A stretch of 64,000 bases of DNA from contig JAADJZ010000004.1 of NCBI GenBank assembly GCA_011032825.1, positions 1,302,001 through 1,366,000 on the forward strand, read 5' to 3'. This document shows, piece by piece, positions 1 through 9,100 of this stretch (position 1 is the stretch's first letter; each line of letters opens with the position of its first letter). The notes beneath the pieces were generated by a model. It saw only the letters and a list, made by a program, of their open reading frames with translations, was not told the DNA's origin and did not search any database. The position numbers were made by a program, and so were the translations under genes. The stretch comes from Massariosphaeria phaeospora. Its lineage: Eukaryota > Ascomycota > Dothideomycetes > Pleosporales.

Positions 1-102
1 TCAGTTGAGTCATCCGGTAGGTCGCACAAGTGCAGTGAAACGCCATGCATTAGAGCAAACTGTGCCCTCTGCCATATTCGACGCCTTCAAGTGACCTGTG
101 CA

Positions 103-939
103 CTACGCAACACTGTCACATACCTTCTTGTGCACCTTCCAGTGGCTCTTCTGGCACTCCACACCACAGTACTTTCTGCCCTTGCACCGCGAGCATAGCA
201 GTAGCTTCATGTCCGCCTTGTCCGGCTTTTGACCACATCCTCCACACGCATCAGGGTTGTTGCGCTGGTCACGAAGCTCCTTGATGACATCCGAGGTAGT
301 AGAGTTGGGCATGCCAGAGAAGGGTCCAGGTCCCATTACATTCATGAGAAAGAATCCACCAGCATTGGGCTGTGGATCTGGGTTTGAGTTGGCTGTCTCG
401 ATCAGGTCCTTGGATTCGAAATCGTACGGCACACCGTTCTTGTATTTGTCCGGGCCGAAGAGCGCTTTACGCATTTGCTCCTGGGCCTCTGGCATCAATC
501 CACCCTCTCTGTATACCTTCTTGAGCATGCCAATGTATTCGTCCGGAAGTTGGCATCCCAGAGTCATGGCACAGGCGCCGAGCAGTACATAGACGTAGCA
601 CAGATCGGGGAGCTCAAACCTCTTCGGGGGAGCGAGCATGTTTGCTTCTTTCTCCGCGATCATGTACTCCAAAGCTCCGGAGTCGAGGTGCTTGCGGACA
701 AACTCTCGATCATCGCCACCTCCATAGATAGAGTAGTAGACACCACGATCATCTTCGTTCTTGGGGTTTGCGGCTTTTGCCTTGGCATTGGCATCCTCGG
801 CTATCCTGTCGAGACCCGCGTCGTGGGTGAGTTCGCTCACGATTTCGAAGTCATGGTCGGACTGAAAGAGTCCTGTGAGGAGGTTAGTCGAGTGATAGAG
901 GGGCGACTTATGCAACTTGCCGTGGCCCCAGGCACCCAT
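103..939 (-). CDS. MYND zinc-finger protein with a GC-AG intron
   Basis: Predicted protein of 262 aa. The MYND finger is at the C terminus (about residues 216-258), with all ligands visible in order: CGGC, CSRC, KYCGVEC, then H and C in VHKKVC. MYND fingers bind Zn and usually mediate protein-protein contacts. I place the start at 939 because fungal relatives begin MGAWG followed closely by LFQSDHD. That join needs an intron from 920 to 873 with a GC donor (GCAAGT) and a CAG acceptor; the exons (939-921, 872-103) are then in phase. Read straight through, the intron adds a non-conserved stretch rich in H, K and S. A GTATGT donor-like string sits at the last finger Cys, but using it would remove that Cys, so I kept the stop at 103. 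The substrate or partner is unknown. Confidence 0.8.
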   Translation of the reverse strand: MGAWGHGKLHKSPLYHSTNLLTGLFQSDHDFEIVSELTHDAGLDRIAEDANAKAKAANPKNEDDRGVYYSIYGGGDDREFVRKHLDSGALEYMIAEKEANMLAPPKRFELPDLCYVYVLLGACAMTLGCQLPDEYIGMLKKVYREGGLMPEAQEQMRKALFGPDKYKNGVPYDFESKDLIETANSNPDPQPNAGGFFLMNVMGPGPFSGMPNSTTSDVIKELRDQRNNPDACGGCGQKPDKADMKLLLCSRCKGRKYCGVECQKSHWKVHKKVCDSVA

Positions 940-951
940 CTCGATATGCAA

Positions 952-3006
952 AGAGCACGTTGGTGCGTAGAGACAGATGGTTCAGAAGTGTGCGTATATC
1001 GTGAGGTCGAAACGCAATATGGTTTCCGGTAGTTGATAGCGAAATGGGAGCGCAAGGTCGCACTGGCGTGCAAGGTGGGTTGTGAGAGAAGTGATAGTGA
1101 GGAGTTTACGATAAATTACACTTGTGTCACGTCATATGCACGAGCCGCGTCGCGTCGCGTCAATAGTTTGGTTCGCGTTCTCGCCGCCGCTGTCGGTGAG
1201 GAAGTTGCGACCACGGGAACGCGTACAACACGTGACTTTGACACTCCGCGAGCGGCAACCTCCAAGATGGGAGTGTAATGCCGGGTCTCCCTGGTAATTT
1301 GCGTAAACATATAGTAACCAAACGCAGTCTCACTCAGAAGTGAAGGTGGAATATTATTTACCATGTTTGCGTCCTTGGCACAACTACGTACCACTGTCTG
1401 AACAGCTTGGTTTACAAGATAAAGCTATCCATAACCCTACCAAGTCGTATACCACGGCCAGTTCTTGTGTGTGCATCGTCGAGAATCTGCACGCTCACAC
1501 AACAGCCAGGACCTCACGGTGCTGTCGGATGCCCATTTAAGATATCTAGGCGGAAAAAGAGCGCAGGGGGCGACTAAGAAATAAACTTCAGAGTATTCCT
1601 CTTGACGAGGATTGTCAGTAATATATTAATTAGTTGAACTCTGATCATCTTCACGATCAAGATTGGATTCGGTCTCGATGAAAAGCATTTCCTCACACAG
1701 AGTCGAACCCGGCAATTGCAGTGATCCCATCCCTAGGAAGCGGTGTATAGGTCCTTGTGATTATAGTCAACTTGCAGATGTCAAACCAGAAGCCCGGTAG
1801 TCCGTTTGGCGTCACCCTTATTGTACCCACAGTTCATAAAGCTTGCAATCTGTTGTTTATCAGGTTGTTAAGGTGAACGAGGTTGCCAACCCCGAGACTG
1901 TGTCCTGATAATCAGAAGGTACAATGCTTTAGACGTACGAGTGCCGCGCACTTGAACCTCAGACCAGAGTTCTCTTACGACAGGGCGTACGGCCCAGCGA
2001 CGTTTGGGTCGGCGACTCGGCGAACGGTCCGGCTCGACACATTCCAAGGAGGTGGCGAATGACAACAAGGGAACGAAATCGCAATAAGATAAAACAGTAG
2101 ATCTCGGCGTGGTCCCGCAACGGGGTTCGTTTGTTTTAGCGTGCGCTAAGTGGTTCGCCTTAGGAAGCTTGAATGTTTCAAAGATTACGTACCTGCCTCA
2201 TTGCTACAGCGGTTTGAGTAGCTTTACACCCACGGATGTTGGTGTTCGGCCCGAGTGATCGAAGACAGCACGCCGTACCGCTCGCTACCGAGCATCGGGA
2301 CTGTACAATCGGAACTACTGCACCTCTTAGTCCCCAGAGGCATGCTTGGCGTTTATACTCTAACCAACCTGTGATCAGTGCGTATATTTTTCGGGGATTG
2401 TCAGAACGGGCGTTTGGTATTGATGTGGCGCTTTGAGAAAAAAGGGGTTGAAGATAGAAGATCCGATAGGTCCAGGTCCCCAGGGTCCAGAGCCGCCGCC
2501 GACGCCACGTGCATTCATGTGCGCGTCTTTGGGTCATCCTCGTATACCCTCGTTCCCCTTCGTTCCGCCCTCGTTTCCCGCTGACAATGTGTCGTTTCTA
2601 CGGTAATTCGATAGTCCGTTTTGTCGTGCGTTTGCGAGTATTAATGGGATGTTCAATGAAGCTACTGGGATTGGGTGGTTTTCCTGGTGTCGATATCAAC
2701 GATCCTTGGCTCGCAAGACATTGCGACAACCTTCCATCACCACAGGCCTTGCTTTCCACTGTACAGGCTGCGCACCTAGCTCTTCCAGGACTACCCCGCC
2801 TCCTGTTTTACTTTTTACTATCTTACTGCGAAGGCTGTGCGTTACATCTCTCTAGGACTAGCGCACTGGTGCTAATCCCTAACATATGTATCCCCCCGGA
2901 CTTCTCGCTAGTTAGCTCGCTACCTTAATCAAACTGCAATACTTTAACTGTGTCAAATTTAACTACCTGTTGACTCTCACACGAAAGCTCTTATCTGCGC
3001 AGCGAC
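952..3006. other. Intergenic, no supported gene
   Basis: About 2 kb between a minus-strand gene and a plus-strand gene, so it holds both upstream regions. The open frames here are short, overlap on both strands and show no recognisable family motif or splice pattern. I see no RNA gene or transposon end. Confidence 0.6.
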
Positions 3007-5221
3007 ATGGCTACCACGGAAATTGGCGAACAGCCCAACTATACTATCAGTAATCGACAAGTATGGCTGATGAAGAAAGCGAGAGAGGCGGCATCTTTCG
3101 ACACACACGAGCTGACGTGCTTGATATACGGAGGGTAGGTTGAGATTCCCGTGTCGAGAATATAACTAGCTAACGAGATGTAGAGAACAGACAGTGCAAC
3201 AGCGCCGGGTCGCCTTTGAACGTGTGGAGCGTGCACTCGGCACACGCGATACTTCGATACTTCCCCGATGTTATGGAAATATGAATCGCGATGAGGCGTA
3301 CGATGAGGGCCTGGAGGTTGGTCGAGTGACCTTCGAAGATGGACGGCATCACAACCACGACTTCTTCCTCGAGAGCACTCCACGTGGAATGATAGCCAAT
3401 GCTAGGTGAGTCTCTTGCTTTCTTTCCGATAACGATTATTGACTTGTTCAAGCCCTTTCGGTCTGGTACGGTTTCTTTTTGAGCCTGCGATCCAATACTG
3501 CGGCAACGAAGAGCAGAAGGCCAAATGGCTTCCGCTGTCGAGAGCGGGCAAGATACTTGGTACTTACTGCCAGACGGAGTTAGGCCACGGCACCTTCGTG
3601 AGGGGACTGGAAACAACCGCAACGTTCGATCAAACTGCTGACGAGTTCGTCATCCATTCGCCAACGCTCTCGTCGACCAAGTTCTGGCCAGGAGGGCTGG
3701 GGTTCTCGACCACACACACAGTCGTTATGGCGCGTTTGATGATTGGAACAAATGATCATGGACCGCATCTTTTCATTGTGCAGCTGAGGTCTACAGAAGA
3801 CGGGATGCCTTTGCCGGGGATCAAGCTTGGCGATGTTGGGTTGAAGATGGCGTACGTGTTGCGCGCCCCTCACACTGCACTACCTAATTGATGGCAGGTA
3901 CAATGGCACAGACAACGGCTTTGCTTGTTTTGAACTTGTCCGCATTCCTCGCTCAAACATGCTCATGGGACATGTTACCGTCTCGCGCGACGGGGCTTAC
4001 TCGGCTATTCCGGGACACGCGGTCTTGTCCTACTCCACCATGCTGCTGGGACGTGTTAGAATTGCACGGATAACCGCGTTTCAACTAGCACAAGCTACCA
4101 CTATTGCTGTGCGGTATTCGACCGTGCGTGAGCAAGGTGTGGGCCCCGACAGCTCCGGGCCGAACGAGACCCGCATTATCAGTTACCGATCGCAGCATTT
4201 CCGCCTCTTGACACTGGTCGCCAAAGCGTACGCCACTCTCTTTGCCTCGCGCAAGTGCGACGCGGATCACACGAAACTTCGAGTTCAGCAAGAAAGCGGA
4301 GAGCACTCCATGCTCCCTTATATGCACAGTTTGTCCGCTGGCATGAAAGCTTGGGCGACGTCGGATGCTGCCGATGGCGCCGAGGATGCTCGCAAGTGCT
4401 GCGGTGGGCACGGCTTTTTGATGATCTCTGGACTGCCTGAGATTGTAGCTTCGATTACCGCAGCGGCGACTTTTGAGGGCGAGAACTACGTCCTTTGGCA
4501 GCAGGTCGGACGGTATCTTCTTAAATGTGTTGATGCACTGAAGGCTGGTCAGAAGCTCCACCCGGATATGGTCTATCTGAACGATGGTAATGGAGTGAGT
4601 GCAAGTTGCAAGGCTCAAAGGACCCAGTTCCTCGGAAGGGGTGTGCAACTCTCGATATACCGCCATCGTGCTCAGCGACTAGTATTTTCTGTCCATGCCG
4701 CAGTGCGTTCATCGAGTATGGCCCCGCCGGATGCGTGGAACTATCACATGATGGCCATCATCAGCGCGGCGCGTGCCCACATAGAGTACATTGCTCTCCA
4801 AGCGTTCGTCACTCAGCTTGAAAACCTCCCAGCTTCTACGACGCCTGCGCTGCAGCTGGCCCTCAACCGTCTTTGCTCTCTCTTCGCGCTGTCGAACTTG
4901 ATAAACCCACGGTCTGTCGACGTGCTATCCTTCGTAGAAGACGGCCATCTCTCTTCGCCGCAGCTCGATATGATCCGGGAACAGGTCAACGAGCTTCTTG
5001 ATGCCCTTTTGCCGGATGCCATTGCGCTGACCGATGCTTGGGACTTTACCGATGCCAGTCTGTGCAGTGCGCTGGGAATGGCGGATGGGAACGTGTACGA
5101 GAATATAATGCGGTGGGTTGAACAGCTGCCTATCAACCAGAAAGCGTGGAAAGAGAATAGTGGGGTATATGAGCCGGGCTGGACGGATTCGGTTGATCCG
5201 ATCTTGAAGGCGAAGTTGTAG
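3007..5221 (+). CDS. Acyl-CoA oxidase, peroxisomal (four exons)
   Basis: Oxidises acyl-CoA to trans-2-enoyl-CoA with transfer of electrons to O2, the first step of peroxisomal beta-oxidation. Exons 3007-3134, 3184-3405, 3453-3851 and 3898-5221 join in phase to 690 aa, the normal family length. The flavin and substrate region has TELGHG (about residue 158) followed by GLETTATF, then KFWPGGLG and a DNGF segment just after intron 3. The C-terminal half has KCCGGHGF and TFEGEN, the latter holding the expected catalytic Glu, then a helical acyl-CoA oxidase C-terminal domain. The last three residues are AKL, a canonical PTS1 peroxisomal import signal. All introns are GT-AG and 46-49 nt long. The start is the first ATG in frame before GGEQ. 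No disabling change was seen. Confidence 0.93.
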
Positions 5222-6142
5222 GAGACGTCGAACAACTCACTTTGCACTGCTGTTGTAATTTAGGGCTCTGATAGCGCGCTCTACGGCTCGTGCTGAAACA
5301 GAGGAGGCTTGTTGCAAGGAGCTGGCGAAAAACTTTGACCCCTCCAGAGTCCATGAGCATGCCAAGCCGCCTCGGCAGCCCCCGCTTCCGCACGACACAC
5401 CCGTACGACCAAGTAATGCAACGTACTTTGACGACTGACCCATGTCCCTCCTCACTTTCCTCTGAATCTTCGGCGTGCCGCAGCGCGCATATCCACGCCA
5501 GTGCCTTGTCACCGGTCGCCGGGGCCTGCAGAGAAGAGGTGACAGGCATCAAGGAACAAGCAGCCCGGCTAACTATAAACTGCTTGTGAGAAATTTTCCG
5601 CAAAGCTCAAGCTTGCTGCGGAGAGCCTCATCCGTAAATTCCCTGTCCTTATATTCTTTTTCGGTTGTTTTCGACCAAAACCTCATCTCGTTGGTCGCCG
5701 TGCTTTCTGCGCAAGAATCCTCACCGGGCCATCCTCCGCGGCCACGACGTCGCCATAACCAGCGGCCCGAGGCGGTCGAGCCTGACGCCCGATGGCTTTA
5801 CTGCCGGCCTGCGGTCCGAGGGGGAGGCTACTCGCGCCACGCACCGCCGAGCGGTAGGGTCCAGAGACGGGCTAGAGACCCATATCTTTACGTTTTTATT
5901 AATTCTAATAGTATAACCAGTAACTTTAAAACCGTGAGATCCCGGGAGAGCCCCTAATGGATGCGTCACGCGTGTAGGAGCGCAGAAGAAACTTTTATCT
6001 TGATCTGTGCTACATGTTGGAAATACAAGGTAGGATGCGGACCTCCGTTCTACGGGCGATACAGAATGCTATATAAGCACTGTCAGTACGAACATACGCT
6101 CGAAACAGGCTCTTGTTGGCTGCTATACATTTGCACACCAAC
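5222..6142. other. Intergenic, no supported gene
   Basis: Contains a GC-rich patch (about 5690-5890) next to an AT-rich patch (about 5890-5940). Short frames on both strands lack family motifs. The 3' part carries the promoter of the secreted peptidase gene that starts at 6143. I cannot name anything else here. Confidence 0.55.
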
Positions 6143-9100
6143 ATGCGTTACCTCACTACTTGTACAGCATTTGCTGTCCTCCTTACGCCATATTTCCTGA
6201 GCTATGTCCACGCAGAAGACGACACATACCATATCACGCAGTCTTGCCAGGAGTCACCTCATAAGGTAGAGGCTTGGCACTTTGCTATGAAGATGATCGA
6301 AAGTGCTGCGCGACGACATAGCGATCCCACGGATACCGACACCGAAAGGCTTGGTAGGAAGATTTTCAAGTGTGGACGGTCTGAGCCAGCTCGATGGAAT
6401 GCTTTTGGAGGTACGTCTATTGCGCTCTGAGCCCAACAGACAGATGTTGGTAGCGGATGTTAACACCAGTCTCAAGTGCACATCAAAGAGGCTCTTGCCT
6501 GGAAGCCTGTCCCGGAGATAAAGGACGATTTCGATGATGTCGACGAGTTTCTGACTCTCAAACGGGCAGGCGTCCGATATGAGTGCGACAACGACGCCAG
6601 TGAGTTCCTTACCAATTCAATCCTTGTAAAGTTGCATGCTCTGATCACCGTGGGGTAATTAGAAATTCCCGAGGACAGCTGGGCCAGAGATGTTCCTGAC
6701 TCTAGACTTGGACGATGGAGACCACGGCGTGAGCCAAAGGTAAACAGTCTTGAACCAGAGGAGTCTAGTTATGCAAGGGGGATAGAGGACATGACGGATG
6801 TAAGACAGTAAGTACTTGTTCCTGGTGCTCCTGTATCAGTGGGTGCAGAGGCTTATTCAAAGCAGTTACATGCTAGCAAACAAGGGTACTGGTTTTTCAT
6901 GCGAGAAACCCGAAGCACTCGGTTACCGGTACCGTGCCCGTGCGCGCAGCGACCCACGTCGCGCAGCGATCCACGAACACCAAAACACCAGACAAGCCAC
7001 CAACTTTGACGCGTCTTAACTCCACCACTATGGCACCAATCGATGACGCAGTTGCAGCAATCGAATCGCTAGAACCAGGAGAACATTTTACATACCGCGC
7101 AATTGCTCGCCAGTTTGGTGTATCGCATGCTACGCTAAGCCGAAGACACCAAGGTCGTCAGCGCCCACGGGAGGTTAAGGATCGCGATCAACAACTACTC
7201 AGCCTGCAACAAGAGTCTGAGCTTATAGAGTATATTAGAGGCTTAACAAAGCGAGGGCTACCACCTACGAGGGAGATGCTACGAAATTTCGCCACTGAGA
7301 TCGCTCACGAGAGCGCGTCGGATGCCTGGGTTACGCGCTTCTTAAGCCGAAACCATGAGCATCTCATCTCTAAATACACCACTAGGATGGACGCTACACG
7401 CCACAAAGCCGACTCTAAAGAGAAGTATAAGGCGTACTTCGAGCTGCTGCATTTAAAGATTACTCAGTATAGCTTAGAGCCGCGTCACATGTACAATATG
7501 GATGAGAAGGGCTTCATGATCGGTGTACTCAGCTGCTCAAAACGAGTGTTCAGCCGTCGGATGTGGGAGCAAAAGGAAGTAACTGCGGCTCTCCAAGATG
7601 GCTCTCGTGAGTGGATTACCCTCCTCGCGGCCGTCTGCGCTGATGGGAGTGCTCTGCCGCCTGGCATTATCTACCAGTCAGCGAACAGCTCACTGCAGGC
7701 CTCATAGGTGGCCGCTATTGAAGCTAGGAAACACGACGTCTTCGTGGCTTCATCTCCATCTGGATGGACGAATAACGACATTGGTTTGGCATGGCTAGAG
7801 CAGGTATTCGATCGCTGTACGAAGCAGAAAGCGCGTCGTGGGAGAGACTGGCGTTTCCTTATACTTGACGGCCATGGCAGTCACCTTACCCGGGATTTTA
7901 TCGACTACTGCGACTCCCATCGCATACTCCTAGCAGTGTTTCCCTCTCACTCTACTCACACGCTTCAGCTACTCGATGTGGTTTGCTTCAAACCTCTCTC
8001 TAGCTCCTACTTCGCGCAGCTCTCTACCTACCTCCAGAGGAGCCAAGGGCTCATTGCTGTCTCGAAGGGAGACTTCTTCCCACTGTTCTGGGGAGCGTGG
8101 GTGTCCTCCTTTAAGACAGAGACGATCCTTAAGTCCTTTAAAGCCACTGGCATATGGCCTATGGAGCCAGAGGCTATACTCAAACGATTCGACAGAGCAG
8201 GGAGCAGAGAGCAGGGAGAAGGTGAAGCAGGTCCCTTAGCGCTCAAAGAGAGCGACTGGCGTCAGATGAATCGTCTAGTACGCTCTGCAGTGAGGGATAC
8301 TGCCGCAGAGGAGTCAAAGACGCTCTCCCAGACGCTCCACTCACTCTCAGTTCAAAACGAGCTGCTACACCACGAGAATAACGGCCTGAGAGAGGCGCTT
8401 ACGACTAAGAAGAAGCACAAGAAGCGCGGCAAACGTCTCGACTTGCAGCAGCGCCAGGAGTACCACGGTGGCGCTGTCTTCTGGTCTCCGCGCAAGATCA
8501 GAGAGGCACGTGCACGAGAGAGGGTGAAACAACAAGAAGAGCATGAGGAGCAGCTTGCAAAGGCGAACAAGAAGGAGCTTCAAGCTGCTGCCAAGCTACT
8601 CAAAGAGAAGGAAGCAGAGGAGAAGCGTGTGGCGAGAGAGGAAGCCAAGGCAGTGCGTGCTATGGAGAAGGCTGGCAAAGAGGCCGCGCGCGCTGCTCGA
8701 ATCGCAGCTCAAAACACTAAAAAAGCCTCTACAACTGCCCAAACAGGCAAGCGCAAAGCCTTAAAAGTGCTCCTATCAAAGCCCAAGCGCCAGAGACGCG
8801 GTGGCGGTTCTGCAGCTGTCGCGGCGTCCTTAGAAGCTGCACCAGCTGCTCCACCTAAAGTCAACTCCCGCGGCCGCACAATCAAACTTCCGCGTAAATA
8901 TAATTAATACAAGTTGATCGCGAGCATGTATACAGTCGCTCTACTAAAAAATCTTATAATTATAGCTATTGTGGGTGGCTCAATAACCTCATCTTTGAGT
9001 TGATGAGCATGTTGTTCGTGGATCGCTGCGCGACGTGGGTCGCTGCGCGCACGGGCACGGTAACGTGTCCGTGCGCGTGATGCACGCGGAACACCAAAAC

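Larger units (their letters stand above)
6932..9060 (+). mobile_element. Pogo/Fot1-type DNA transposon, copy 1 (complete ends)
   Basis: A 2,129-bp element with 48-bp perfect terminal inverted repeats at 6932-6979 and 9013-9060, flanked by TA at 6930-6931 and 9061-9062. TA target duplication is the rule for Tc1/mariner and pogo elements. It encodes one transposase on the plus strand, the same direction as the host gene. Ends are intact and the coding frame carries a single stop, so this copy looks recent. Confidence 0.95.

Noticed and set aside
103..125. GTATGT donor at the end of the first MYND finger
   Set aside because: Splicing here would remove the last zinc-binding Cys and no good downstream exon is visible within the window.
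4595..4703. A GTGAGT...CCGCAG pair inside the last acyl-CoA oxidase exon
   Set aside because: Removing 109 nt breaks the frame, and the sequence between reads as family-like protein (RAQ-FLGRG, RHRAQRLVF).
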